Assembly: GCA_022820645.1 (NCBI GenBank)
Contig: JAJEFD010000012.1
Span: 1-64,000 of the forward strand
DNA: 64,000 nucleotides
From: Dehalococcoidia bacterium
GTDB taxonomy: Bacteria; Chloroflexota; Dehalococcoidia; Lucifugimonadales; Australimonadaceae
Direction of reading: 5' to 3'
Within the stretch, counting starts at the first letter, position 1. Every line of letters begins with the position of its first letter. This document shows positions 1 to 8,015 of this stretch, piece after piece. Both the position numbers and the translations under genes were made by a program. Under the pieces are notes generated by a model that was given only the letters and a program-made list of their open reading frames with translations, was not told the origin of the DNA and ran no database searches.

Positions 1-360
1 TTCGCGGAGAACCAGATCGGGTGGATACCGTTCTTCCTGCAGAGCGCTGACATCCGGTACGAGCGGAACCGGTACTGGGCGGAGAACCAGCTGGGCTTCA
101 AGCCGCTGTCCCGCCCACCGAGCGAATACCTGCTGGAGCACACGCTCTGGGGCTTCCAGTACGACCGGGTGGGCGTGCTGGCGCGCGACCAGTTGAACGT
201 GGACAACCTCATCTGGGGTTCCGACTTCCCGCACCAGGAGTCGGACTGGCCCGACTCGTTGAAGATCCTCGACCAGGCGTTCGAGGGCGCGCCCGAGGAG
301 GTGCGCTACAAGATGACCTGCGGCAACGCCGTAGAGTTCTTCAGGCTCGACGCGAACTAG
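1..360 (+). CDS. Amidohydrolase family protein (Amidohydro_2), C-terminal part
   Basis: The frame is open from the first base to a TAG at 358-360, so only the last 119 residues of a gene starting outside the window are present. It carries the hallmarks of the C-terminal part of the TIM-barrel amidohydrolase-2 family: an IGWIPFFLQSAD segment near the start and GSDFPHQESDWPDS near residue 75, where the Asp is the usual metal-binding/catalytic acid. Family members are metal-dependent hydrolases or decarboxylases (ACMSD-like). The substrate cannot be told from this fragment. It is followed by the separate metE promoter. Confidence 0.8.
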   Translation, partial: FAENQIGWIPFFLQSADIRYERNRYWAENQLGFKPLSRPPSEYLLEHTLWGFQYDRVGVLARDQLNVDNLIWGSDFPHQESDWPDSLKILDQAFEGAPEEVRYKMTCGNAVEFFRLDAN

Positions 361-406
361 GAGTGCGCCTTCCGGCAGGCCACGGCCTGCTCCAGCCCTC
401 TCGTCG

Positions 407-436
407 TTGAGTCAGCGCCCCCGCGCACGGTACAAT
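407..436 (+). promoter_or_regulatory. metE promoter
   Basis: A -35 like TTGAGT (407-412), an 18-bp spacer and -10 TACAAT (431-436) predict transcription starting near 443, leaving a leader of about 97 nt before the metE TTG start. I looked for a cobalamin or SAM riboswitch in this leader and saw no convincing one. Box calls are by eye. Confidence 0.6.
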
Positions 437-539
437 GAAGGCTGCGTCATCCCCCGGCGACTACATCGCAGGAATCTTCCCACCGGTTCCGCATCCATTG
501 TGGGTTTGAGTCTTCCTGTTTTCGGCAGAGGAGAGCGAC

Positions 540-2834
540 TTGGCTACGTCAACCAATCTCGGATTCCCTCGGATCGGCGCGAAACGCGAACTCAAATGGG
601 CAGTCGAGGCGTACTGGGCCGGCAAGATAGACGAACAGGAACTGCAGCAACGCGCCGCCGCTATACGCCGGACGCACTGGACCCTCCAGCGCAAGGCCGG
701 CATCGCGCACATCCCCTCCAACGACTTCTCGTTCTACGACCAGGTCCTCGACACGAGCGTCATGGTCGGAGCGGTCCCCGAACGCTACGACGCTCCCGAG
801 GGCGAGGTCAGCCTCGACACCTACTTCGCCATGGGGCGTGGCCGCACCGCCTCCGAAGAGCGCCCCGGCGTCTCCGCCATGGAGATGACCAAGTGGTTCG
901 ACACCAACTACCACTACCTCGTCCCTGAGATAAACCGGAGTCAGCTCTTCTCCCTCCGCTCGACCAAGCCGGTCGACGAGTTCCTGGAGGCCAAGGCACT
1001 CGGCATACACACCCGCCCCGTCCTCGTGGGCCCGGTGACCTACCTGCTGCTCTCCAAGTCGGACGACCCTTCGTTCGACCCGCTCGTGCTGCTCGAAGGA
1101 CTCGTGGACGTCTACGAGAATGTCCTCAAGCGGCTGGCAGAGGCGGGCGCCGACTGGGTGCAGATGGACGAACCCGCCCTCAGCCTCACGCTCAATGACA
1201 AGCAGCGCTCCGCATTCGGACGGGCTTACGCCCGGCTCGTTGCGGCAGTGCCCGGGCTCAACATCCTCGTCGCCGTCTACTTCGGCGACCTGCGCCAGAA
1301 CACGAAGGCCGCGCTCGCGATGCCGGTGCATGGCCTGCACGTCGACCTCGCCCGCGGGCGCGCCGACCTTGAGAACATCCTCGCCAAGCTCGGCGAAGGC
1401 GTCTCCCTCTCGTTAGGGCTCGTCGACGGACGCAACATCTGGAAGACGGACCTCAAAGAGGCCATCGCGACCGCGCGGCGGGCATCCTCCGTGCTCGGCA
1501 ACGACCGCATCCTCATCGCTCCCTCCTGCTCGCTGCTGCACTCGCCGGTTGACCTGGACAACGAGACGGACCTCGACGATGAGATGAAGTCCTGGCTCGC
1601 CTTCGCGAAGCAGAAGGTCGAAGAGGTCGCCATCATCACGAGGGCTGTCAACGGCGAGTCCGCCCGCGTTGCTGACGCATTGGCCGCCAACGCCGCCGCG
1701 ATGGCGTCGCGCAGGGCGTCCGCCCGCATCCACAATCCCGACGTGAAGGAGCGCAGCGCCGCCGTGACGCCGGTCATGGCGCAGCGCACGAGCCCTTACC
1801 CCGAGCGCCGCAAGGCACAGCAGCAGGTGCTGCGCCTCCCCGCCTACCCCACCACCACCATCGGCTCGTTCCCGCAGACGCCGGAGATCCGAAAGGCGCG
1901 TGCGAGCCGCAACCGCGGCGAACTCACCACCGAGCAGTACGAGCACTTCATACGTGAGGAGATCGAGCGCTCCGTCCGTTTCCAGGAGCAGACCGGTCTG
2001 GACGTGCTCGTTCACGGCGAGCCGGAACGCAACGACATGGTCGAGTACTTCGGCGAGCAGCTGGAGGGCTACGTCTCCACGGCGAACGGCTGGGTGCAGA
2101 GCTACGGCTCCCGCGCCGTCAAGCCGCCCATCATCTACGGCGACCTTCACCGGCCCGCCCCCATGACCGTGGACTGGATCTCCTATGCGCAGTCGCTCAC
2201 GCGGCAGCCGGTCAAGGGCATGCTCACCGGGCCCGTCACGATGCTCCAGTGGTCGTTCGTGCGAGACGACCAGCCGCGCAGCGAGACGTGCCGCCAGCTC
2301 GCCCTCGTCATCCGCGACGAGGTCTGCGACCTGGAACGCGCCGGCATACGCGTCATCCAGGTGGACGAGCCCGCGCTCCGCGAAGGGCTGCCCCTCCGCC
2401 GCGAAGACTGGGACGCCTACCTCGCGTGGGCCGTCGAGTGCTTCCGCATCGCCACCTGCGGCGTCGAGGACCGCACCCAGATGCACACCCACATGTGCTA
2501 TGCCGCTTACGACGACATCATCGACTCGGTTGCCGCCATGGACGCCGACGTCATCTCTATGGAGAACTCCCGCTCCGACGGCACGCTGCTCGACACCTTC
2601 CGCGCACACCCCTATCCCAACGAGGTAGGCCCCGGCGTCTACGACATCCACTCGCCGCGTGTCGCAGAAACCGAGGAGATGAGCGACCTCCTTCGCAGGG
2701 CGGTTGCCGTCATCCCGCCGGAGCGGCTCTGGGTGAACCCGGACTGTGGCCTCAAGACCCGGCGCTGGGAAGAGGTGAAGCCTTCGCTCCTCAACATGGT
2801 GGATGCTGCGAAGGAGTTGAGGGGGCAGTCGTGA
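540..2834 (+). CDS. metE: Cobalamin-independent methionine synthase (5-methyltetrahydropteroyltriglutamate-homocysteine methyltransferase)
   Basis: The 764-residue product has the full two-barrel length of MetE, which transfers a methyl group from methyltetrahydrofolate-triglutamate to homocysteine in the cytoplasm. The N-terminal barrel opens with LGFPRIGAKRELKWA. The C-terminal barrel contains TTTIGSFPQT, HTHMCY (Zn-binding His and Cys) and WVNPDCGLKTR (third Zn ligand Cys). The start is a TTG at 540, chosen because the MetE N-terminus begins right there and a GAGGAGAG ribosome site lies just upstream. The stop overlaps the following GTG by 4 bp, so the two genes are probably co-translated. 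Confidence 0.97.
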   Translation: MATSTNLGFPRIGAKRELKWAVEAYWAGKIDEQELQQRAAAIRRTHWTLQRKAGIAHIPSNDFSFYDQVLDTSVMVGAVPERYDAPEGEVSLDTYFAMGRGRTASEERPGVSAMEMTKWFDTNYHYLVPEINRSQLFSLRSTKPVDEFLEAKALGIHTRPVLVGPVTYLLLSKSDDPSFDPLVLLEGLVDVYENVLKRLAEAGADWVQMDEPALSLTLNDKQRSAFGRAYARLVAAVPGLNILVAVYFGDLRQNTKAALAMPVHGLHVDLARGRADLENILAKLGEGVSLSLGLVDGRNIWKTDLKEAIATARRASSVLGNDRILIAPSCSLLHSPVDLDNETDLDDEMKSWLAFAKQKVEEVAIITRAVNGESARVADALAANAAAMASRRASARIHNPDVKERSAAVTPVMAQRTSPYPERRKAQQQVLRLPAYPTTTIGSFPQTPEIRKARASRNRGELTTEQYEHFIREEIERSVRFQEQTGLDVLVHGEPERNDMVEYFGEQLEGYVSTANGWVQSYGSRAVKPPIIYGDLHRPAPMTVDWISYAQSLTRQPVKGMLTGPVTMLQWSFVRDDQPRSETCRQLALVIRDEVCDLERAGIRVIQVDEPALREGLPLRREDWDAYLAWAVECFRIATCGVEDRTQMHTHMCYAAYDDIIDSVAAMDADVISMENSRSDGTLLDTFRAHPYPNEVGPGVYDIHSPRVAETEEMSDLLRRAVAVIPPERLWVNPDCGLKTRRWEEVKPSLLNMVDAAKELRGQS

Positions 2835-3436
2835 GCCGCGCCGCCTACCGGCAGGCCGTCGTCTCCTTTTTGGAGACAGCCGGCAAAGTGCAGCCGGAGC
2901 AGTGGGATGCACCGGGACTCGGCGTCTGGACCGTCCGCGACCTCGTCGGCCACGCCAGCCGCTCCATAACGCGTGTCGAAGAGTTCGGCGTTCGGCGCGC
3001 CGAGTCGGTCGACATCACGTCCGCCGTGCATCACTACCGCCGGTCCCTCCGGCAGCCGAGCGATGACGAGCGCGTCGCCCAGCGGGGACGCGAAGCCGGA
3101 CAGGCGCTGGGTGAAGACCCGCTCGCTACTATGAACGCCGACTGGGCGCGCGCCGAGCCGGTCCTCGACGCAACCGATGAGGACACCGTCATCGACTACG
3201 ACAACGGCGGCATCCGCTTCGGCGACTACCTGGAGACGCGCGTCTTCGAACTCACCGTCCACACGCTCGACCTGGCTAATGCCATCGGCGCCGAGGTCGA
3301 GCCGTCACGTGAGGCGCTGGGCGTCACACTGCAACTGCTCGCCGCGCTCGCGGTCGAGTCCGGCAGAGGCGCGCCCCTCGCCCTCTCCGGCACGGGCCGC
3401 GGCCCCCTTCCAGACGACTACTCCGTCCTGGGGTAA
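2831..3436 (+). CDS. Maleylpyruvate isomerase/DinB-like fold protein (MDMPI N-terminal type)
   Basis: A 201-residue protein starting at a GTG that overlaps the metE stop (GTGA). The WTVRDLVGHASRSI segment near residue 36 and the later RVFELTVHTLDLA segment (near residue 137) are typical of the mycothiol-dependent maleylpyruvate isomerase N-terminal/DinB four-helix family, where the conserved His residues bind a metal. Members use a low-molecular-weight thiol or have unknown roles. Coupling to metE hints at a sulfur or thiol link, which is an inference from position only. Confidence 0.75.
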   Translation: MSRAAYRQAVVSFLETAGKVQPEQWDAPGLGVWTVRDLVGHASRSITRVEEFGVRRAESVDITSAVHHYRRSLRQPSDDERVAQRGREAGQALGEDPLATMNADWARAEPVLDATDEDTVIDYDNGGIRFGDYLETRVFELTVHTLDLANAIGAEVEPSREALGVTLQLLAALAVESGRGAPLALSGTGRGPLPDDYSVLG

Positions 3437-3449
3437 GTCCGAGCGCGAC

Positions 3450-3869
3450 TCACCCGTCCCACGGGTTCAAGATCTCGACGCCGCAATCCTGGAAGTCCCG
3501 GACATTTCTCGTGGCGACGACTGCGTCGTTCGCGCTGGCGATAGCCGCGATCTCGCAATCGCGCGTGGCGTACTGGCGGCCTGCCGCATGCCGAATCGCC
3601 CCTATGGCCGCATAGGCTTGGGCGGCGCGGCGATCAAACGGAAGTATGCGCTCTGCAAGCAGACCTTCAAGAAGCCGCTCGGCTGCGGAAGCAAGCTCGT
3701 GGCGCCGTCGGCCCTCCGGCATCAGGGCGATGCCAACTCTGATCTCAGCCTCCGTTACAGCCGTGGTGTACAGCGCCTGCTCCGGTTCGCGGTCAACCCA
3801 CGCCAGCACTCTCGGGTCAGGCGCGGCGAGCATCAATTCGGAGAGGACGTTCGTATCGAGAACAATCAC
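3450..3869 (-). CDS. vapC: PIN-domain toxin of a VapBC/FitAB-type module
   Basis: The 139-residue protein has the PIN-domain acidic residues in order: LDTNVLSE at the N-terminus, the TEAEI glutamate near residue 41, RDCEIAAIA near residue 103 and VATRNVRDF near the end, the typical FitB/VapC finish. PIN toxins are Mg-dependent endoribonucleases that usually cut tRNA or rRNA. Its start overlaps the stop of the upstream antitoxin by 4 bp, the standard translational coupling of such pairs. The RNA target is unknown. Confidence 0.93.
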   Translation of the reverse strand: MIVLDTNVLSELMLAAPDPRVLAWVDREPEQALYTTAVTEAEIRVGIALMPEGRRRHELASAAERLLEGLLAERILPFDRRAAQAYAAIGAIRHAAGRQYATRDCEIAAIASANDAVVATRNVRDFQDCGVEILNPWDG

Positions 3870-4132
3870 GATTGCTGATCAAAGCGGGCTGGCCTTGGAC
3901 CCTCGAGCTTGGGGAATTCGATGCCGTCCACGCCACCGATCGGCGCGAACAACTCATGGATCTTCGTCCCCAAGCCCTTCTCCGAGTCCTCTGCTGGCGC
4001 AAGTTCCTCGCCGAGCGCCGACCGCAGGATGCGCCGCGCCTCCTCTTCCATGGAGTGACCGTGCTCTGCCGCCCTGATGCGCAGCCGGCGCTTCAGGTCG
4101 TCTTCGATGTTCCGTACGGTGATGCTGGTCAT
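3866..4132 (-). CDS. vapB: Ribbon-helix-helix antitoxin of a VapBC/FitAB-type module
   Basis: The chosen start at 4132 gives an 88-residue protein beginning MTSITVRNI; an ATG 24 bp upstream is open but lies in the operator region. The N-terminal TSITVRNIEDDLKRRL strand-helix and the following HGHSMEEEARRIL helix match FitA/Arc-type RHH DNA-binding antitoxins, which bind their own promoter and cap the PIN toxin with the C-terminal tail. The C-terminal half is acidic and Pro-rich, consistent with a toxin-binding tail. A palindrome lies directly upstream. Confidence 0.9.
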   Translation of the reverse strand: MTSITVRNIEDDLKRRLRIRAAEHGHSMEEEARRILRSALGEELAPAEDSEKGLGTKIHELFAPIGGVDGIEFPKLEGPRPARFDQQS

Positions 4133-4143
4133 GGCGCTACTCC

Positions 4144-4176
4144 GATTGCAGTGCAATCATTGTATACGATGCAATC
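4144..4176 (-). promoter_or_regulatory. Operator/promoter of the first toxin-antitoxin pair
   Basis: A perfect palindrome, GATTGCA-G-TGCAATC at 4144-4158, is followed by a third TGCAATC at 4170-4176. Between them, on the minus strand, lies -10 TACAAT (4159-4164). The predicted start of transcription falls inside the palindrome, which suits autorepression by the RHH antitoxin. No clear -35 was seen. Confidence 0.65.
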
Positions 4177-4191
4177 GCCAGCGTCGCCTGG

Positions 4192-5361
4192 CTACCCTGC
4201 CCACGGCCCCTGCTGACCGGACGGGCCCTGACGCTGGAGCACCGTGCTCACCGGCACGACCGGCTCCGACGGCGCGTCGAACGCGGGGATGACCTCTTCC
4301 CCGAACAGCCGTATCGACTTGTCGACGTGCTCGGTCGGCATCCGTCCGATGTGGTGGCTGCCCGCCCAGACCGTGAAGCCGAGCCGCTCCTGCGTTTCGG
4401 CTATCCGCCGCGTCACCGTCTCAGGGCTGCCGATGATGGCCAACCCGTTCTCGATCCAGAAGTCGTAAGACTGCCGCGCCTGCGCGAATATCTTCCCGTT
4501 CGCCCGCGTGTAGCGCGTATTGTCGGTCCCCTTGCCGCGCGGGTCGCTCCCGAATCCGATGCGGGTATTGGTCACGTGCTCCCGGTCGATGCCGTAATAC
4601 TCCAGCAGGTACGGCTCCGCCTCGGCGCGGGCCTGCTCGTCGGTCTCTGCGACGTGGACGACGCGCACCAGCATCTGCCGTGGCATCGGCCCGGGGTGCT
4701 CGCACTCGCGCCAGATGCGCCGGAAGTGCTCGAACTTGTCGACCAGCTCGTCGTCGGTGGAGATGTTCGTCGCCACGTCGTTGTTGCGCTCCGCCGCCCA
4801 CTCGAACGCCCGCAGGCTGTGGCAGGCGATCCAGACGGGCGGATGCGGCTGCTGGTACGGCTTCGGCATCGGCAGCATCTCGTCGTACTGCCAGAACCGC
4901 CCGTGGTGCGTGACCTCGTCCTTCGTCCACGCGTCCTCGATCACCTTCATCGCCTCTTCGCTCGCAGCGTGGCGCTCGTAGTAGTCGATGCCCCAGCGGA
5001 TGAACTCGTGCTCGTGCGTTCCCAGCCCCGAGCCGAACTCGACCCTTCCCTTCGACAGGTGGTCGAGCGTCGCCACCTCCTGCGCCAGCCGCATCGGGTT
5101 GTGGAACGGCAATTGCCAGATCATCGCGCCAACGTGGATGCGCTCGGTCGCCGCCGCGACCGCCGTGAGGAAGACCGTCGGCGCCGTGATCGCGCCGATG
5201 TAGGAGGCCTGGTGCTCGATGATCCAGTAGTAGCGGTAGCCGAGCTCGTCCATCATGCGGGCCTGGCGGATGTGCTCGTCGTAGGCCGCGGCCGCCGACC
5301 CGAGGCGCTTGATGTCGTTGATCTTGACCGCGCCCCACGCGCCGAATTCCAGAGGCTGCAT
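4192..5361 (-). CDS. LLM-class flavin-dependent oxidoreductase (luciferase-like), copy 2
   Basis: The 389-residue luciferase-like TIM-barrel protein shows LEFGAWG at the N-terminus, HIRQARMMDELGY, YYWIIEHQ, the GAMIWQLPFHNPMRLAQEVA segment and VEFGSGLGTHEHEF, all typical of the bacterial luciferase-like monooxygenase superfamily, which uses FMN or F420. AGGAG precedes the start. It is the second gene of a two-gene minus-strand operon with a close paralogue 11 bp upstream. Two consecutive related subunits could form a luciferase-like alpha/beta heterodimer or act on different substrates. The substrate is unknown. Confidence 0.92.
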   Translation of the reverse strand: MQPLEFGAWGAVKINDIKRLGSAAAAYDEHIRQARMMDELGYRYYWIIEHQASYIGAITAPTVFLTAVAAATERIHVGAMIWQLPFHNPMRLAQEVATLDHLSKGRVEFGSGLGTHEHEFIRWGIDYYERHAASEEAMKVIEDAWTKDEVTHHGRFWQYDEMLPMPKPYQQPHPPVWIACHSLRAFEWAAERNNDVATNISTDDELVDKFEHFRRIWRECEHPGPMPRQMLVRVVHVAETDEQARAEAEPYLLEYYGIDREHVTNTRIGFGSDPRGKGTDNTRYTRANGKIFAQARQSYDFWIENGLAIIGSPETVTRRIAETQERLGFTVWAGSHHIGRMPTEHVDKSIRLFGEEVIPAFDAPSEPVVPVSTVLQRQGPSGQQGPWAG

Positions 5362-5372
5362 CTATCTCTCCT

Positions 5373-6464
5373 CTACCTGAAGGCGGGGATGACTTCCTGC
5401 CCGAACAACGTCAGCGACGATTCCACCATGTCGTGCGGCATCCGCCCGATGTGGAACTTCCCTGCGAAATGGTCGTACCCGATCTTCTCCCGCCCCTCCG
5501 CTATCTGGCGCGCAACCGACTCCGGGCTGCCGACGAGCGCCAGCCCGTTGTCGAGCCAGAACTCGTAGGAGCGCGCACACTCGCGGAAGATGCGCCCCCG
5601 CTCCCGGATGTCCTCGCTGTCCTCGTGCCCCATCCCTCGCGGGTGGGAGCCGAACCCGATGCGGCTGGACGTGACCAGGTCGCGCCCCAGCGTGTTCGCC
5701 TCCAGCAGGTACGCGCGCGCCTGCTCGTGCGCCTGCTCATCCGATTCCGCCACGTGTACTACGCGCATCAGGAACTGGCGCGGCATCGGTCCCTCGTGGC
5801 CGTACCCTTTCCACGCCTCGCGCCACTCGGAGAACTTCTGGACCATCGACTCGTCGGTGTCGATGTTCTGTGCCATGTGATAGCCGCGCTTTGCAGCGAA
5901 ATCGATCGCGCGCGGGCTGTGCACCGCCGCCCATATCGGCGGATGCGGCTTCTGTAGCGGCACCGGCTGTATCAGCGCCTCGTCTATCTGCCAGTACTTC
6001 CCTTCGTACGTCACGGTGCCGTCGCCGCCCCATGCCAGCTCGATGATGTCCAGCATCTCCTCGCCCATCTCCTGCCGCGAGTAGAAGTCCAGCCCCCAGC
6101 GCATGAACTCGTGCTCATGCACGCCGATGCCGGTGCCGAACTCCGCACGCCCGCCGGAGAGGTGGTCCAGCATCGCCACGTCCTGCGCCAGCCGGATCGG
6201 ATGATGGAACGGCAGCTGCCAGATCATCGTCCCGAGACGCAGCGACTCCGTGTGCCGCGCAACCGCCGTCAGGAACATCTGCGGCGACGTGATCGCGCCC
6301 ACGTAGGAGCCCTGGTGCTCCAGCGTCCAGTAATACTCGAACCCTACGCGCTCCATCAGCTGCGCCTGCCGGATGTGCTTCTCGTACACTTCCGCCGCGG
6401 TCGCGGCGTTCATCACCTCGTACGTCTGCATCTGGTCCCACACACCGAATTCGAGACGGTCCAT
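5373..6464 (-). CDS. LLM-class flavin-dependent oxidoreductase (luciferase-like), copy 1
   Basis: The 363-residue paralogue of the following gene has the same order of motifs: LEFGVWDQM, HIRQAQLMERVGF, YYWTLEHQGSYVGAI, MIWQLPFHHPIRLAQDVA and AEFGTGIGVHEHEF. AGGAGG lies 9 bp before the ATG. It leads the two-gene operon, and its promoter region overlaps that of the divergent gcvT. The product is a cytoplasmic FMN- or F420-dependent monooxygenase/oxidoreductase. Expansion of this family is a reported trait of SAR202-type Chloroflexota; the actual reaction is not visible from sequence. Confidence 0.92.
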   Translation of the reverse strand: MDRLEFGVWDQMQTYEVMNAATAAEVYEKHIRQAQLMERVGFEYYWTLEHQGSYVGAITSPQMFLTAVARHTESLRLGTMIWQLPFHHPIRLAQDVAMLDHLSGGRAEFGTGIGVHEHEFMRWGLDFYSRQEMGEEMLDIIELAWGGDGTVTYEGKYWQIDEALIQPVPLQKPHPPIWAAVHSPRAIDFAAKRGYHMAQNIDTDESMVQKFSEWREAWKGYGHEGPMPRQFLMRVVHVAESDEQAHEQARAYLLEANTLGRDLVTSSRIGFGSHPRGMGHEDSEDIRERGRIFRECARSYEFWLDNGLALVGSPESVARQIAEGREKIGYDHFAGKFHIGRMPHDMVESSLTLFGQEVIPAFR

Positions 6465-6496
6465 GAGCCGACACCTCCTCTGCCGAAAGCCTCCCT

Positions 6497-6506
6497 ATGC
6501 TACGCT
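6497..6506. promoter_or_regulatory. Overlapping divergent -10 elements (gcvT and LLM operon)
   Basis: On the plus strand TACGCT (6501-6506) is followed after 6 nt by the gcvT ATG, so transcription would begin at or beside the start codon. On the minus strand TAGCAT (complement of 6497-6502) overlaps it and would serve the LLM operon. The whole gap between the two start codons is 48 bp. The -35 regions are not clear. Confidence 0.45.
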
Positions 6507-6512
6507 TAATGC

Positions 6513-7613
6513 ATGGCAGACGCCCCCCTCCGCACCACCGTCCTGCACGACGACCACGTCTCCCTCGGCGCCCGCATGGTGCCGTTCGCCGGGTACGACA
6601 TGCCCGTGCAGTACGCGGGCGTCCTCGCCGAGGCGCGCGCCGTCCGCACCGCCGCCGGCATCTTCGACGTCTCCCACATGGGACGCTTCGCCGTCGATGG
6701 GCCGGACGCCCGTGCCCTCCTGGACTGGATGCACACCGCCGACGTCGGCGAGGCGATGCCGGTGGGCCGCGCCCGCTACGGCCTCCTCTGCAACGAGTCC
6801 GGCGGCATCATCGACGACGCCATCGTCTACCGCCTCGGCGAGGAGCGCTTCATGATCGTCGCGAACGCCGCGAACGCCGCGAAAGTCTTCGCATGGCTGG
6901 AGCGATGGCGCGCCGAGCGCTTCCCCAACGCAACCCTCACCGACCGCACCTCGGAGATCGCGATGATCGCACTCCAGGGGCCGGACGGTACGCACATCGC
7001 CGGGCAGGTCGCCGGGTTCGACCCGGACGCCGTGCGTCCGTTCAACGTCGTCGAAACGGAGGTCATGGGCGCGCCCGCCTTCATCGCCCGCACCGGTTAC
7101 ACCGGCGAGGACGGCGTCGAGATCATGCCCGCGTCGGAAGTCGCGTCTGCACTCTGGCGCGCCCTCATGGACGCGGGAGCGGCGCCCTGCGGACTCGGCG
7201 CGCGCGACACCCTCCGCTTGGAGGCCGCTCTCCTGCTGCACGGCTCAGACATGGACGAAACCGTCAACCCTATCGAGGCCGGGTTGGAGCGTTTCGTCCG
7301 GCTGGAGCGTGATTTCTGCGGCGCCGACGCGGTGCGCGCAGCCGCCGAGCAGGGCACCGCGCGCGTGCTCGCGGGCTTCCGCACCGCGGAGCGCGGACCC
7401 GCTCCAAGAGCCCATCACCGCATCCTCGTCGAAGGCTCCGACGTGGGCGAAGTTACGAGTGGCAGCTACTCGCCTTACCTTGACACCAATATAGGCCTCG
7501 GCTATCTTCCGAGGGAGGCCAGCGAGCCCGGAACCCCCATCTCCGTGGACGTTCGTGGACGGCAGATACCGGCTCAGATCGTGGCCCTTCCCTTCTACAA
7601 GAGGTCGCGATAG
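6513..7613 (+). CDS. gcvT: Glycine cleavage system aminomethyltransferase (T protein)
   Basis: The 366-residue product matches T protein, which releases ammonia from the aminomethyl-lipoyl H protein and passes the one-carbon unit to tetrahydrofolate. Visible motifs are MVPFAGYDMPVQY, GIFDVSHMGR, the folate-binding YTGEDGVEI and the central GLGARDTLRLEAALLLHG, with a C-terminal RG..P..IVALPFYKR barrel end. It opens the gcvT-H-PA-PB operon, with gcvH 2 bp downstream. There is no Shine-Dalgarno sequence; a -10-like box ends 6 nt before the ATG, suggesting a leaderless message. Confidence 0.97.
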   Translation: MADAPLRTTVLHDDHVSLGARMVPFAGYDMPVQYAGVLAEARAVRTAAGIFDVSHMGRFAVDGPDARALLDWMHTADVGEAMPVGRARYGLLCNESGGIIDDAIVYRLGEERFMIVANAANAAKVFAWLERWRAERFPNATLTDRTSEIAMIALQGPDGTHIAGQVAGFDPDAVRPFNVVETEVMGAPAFIARTGYTGEDGVEIMPASEVASALWRALMDAGAAPCGLGARDTLRLEAALLLHGSDMDETVNPIEAGLERFVRLERDFCGADAVRAAAEQGTARVLAGFRTAERGPAPRAHHRILVEGSDVGEVTSGSYSPYLDTNIGLGYLPREASEPGTPISVDVRGRQIPAQIVALPFYKRSR

Positions 7614-7615
7614 CT

Positions 7616-7996
7616 ATGCCTGTTCCGGAAGACCGCCGCTATTCCAAAGAGCACGAGTGGGCGCTGGCTGAACCGGACGGCCTCGTCCTTGTCGGCATCA
7701 CCGATTTCGCACAGCACGAGTTGGGCGACGTCGTCTACGTCGAGCTCCCTCAGCCCGGCGACCGCGTGACCCAGAACGCCCAGATGGGCGAGGTCGAGTC
7801 GGTCAAGGCCGTCTCCGAACTCTTCTCCCCTGTGTCGGGCGAGGTCACCGCCGTCAACGACGAAGTGAAGAACGCGCCCGAACTGCTGAACGAGAGCCCA
7901 CACGACAAGGGCTGGCTCATCCGCGTCAAACCCGACGACCCCGACGAACTCGATACCCTGCTGGACGCCGCAGCCTACACGGCGCTGACCGAGTGA
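7616..7996 (+). CDS. gcvH: Glycine cleavage system H protein
   Basis: This 126-residue lipoyl carrier shuttles the aminomethyl group between the P, T and L proteins. The lipoyl motif GEVESVKAVSEL places the modified lysine at residue 64, and YSKEHEWA near the N-terminus and the GWLIRVKPDDPDEL finish are family hallmarks. It sits 2 bp after gcvT and 19 bp before gcvPA. No lipoate ligase or L protein gene was seen nearby. Confidence 0.97.
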   Translation: MPVPEDRRYSKEHEWALAEPDGLVLVGITDFAQHELGDVVYVELPQPGDRVTQNAQMGEVESVKAVSELFSPVSGEVTAVNDEVKNAPELLNESPHDKGWLIRVKPDDPDELDTLLDAAAYTALTE

Positions 7997-8015
7997 AGTT
8001 CTGACCACGGCCCGT

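Noticed and set aside
443..539. A cobalamin or SAM riboswitch in the metE leader
   Set aside because: The leader is only about 97 nt and I could not find the conserved B12-box or SAM-I core.
6465..6512. A glycine riboswitch before the gcv operon
   Set aside because: Only 48 bp separate the divergent start codons and the predicted transcript starts at the gcvT codon, so there is no room.
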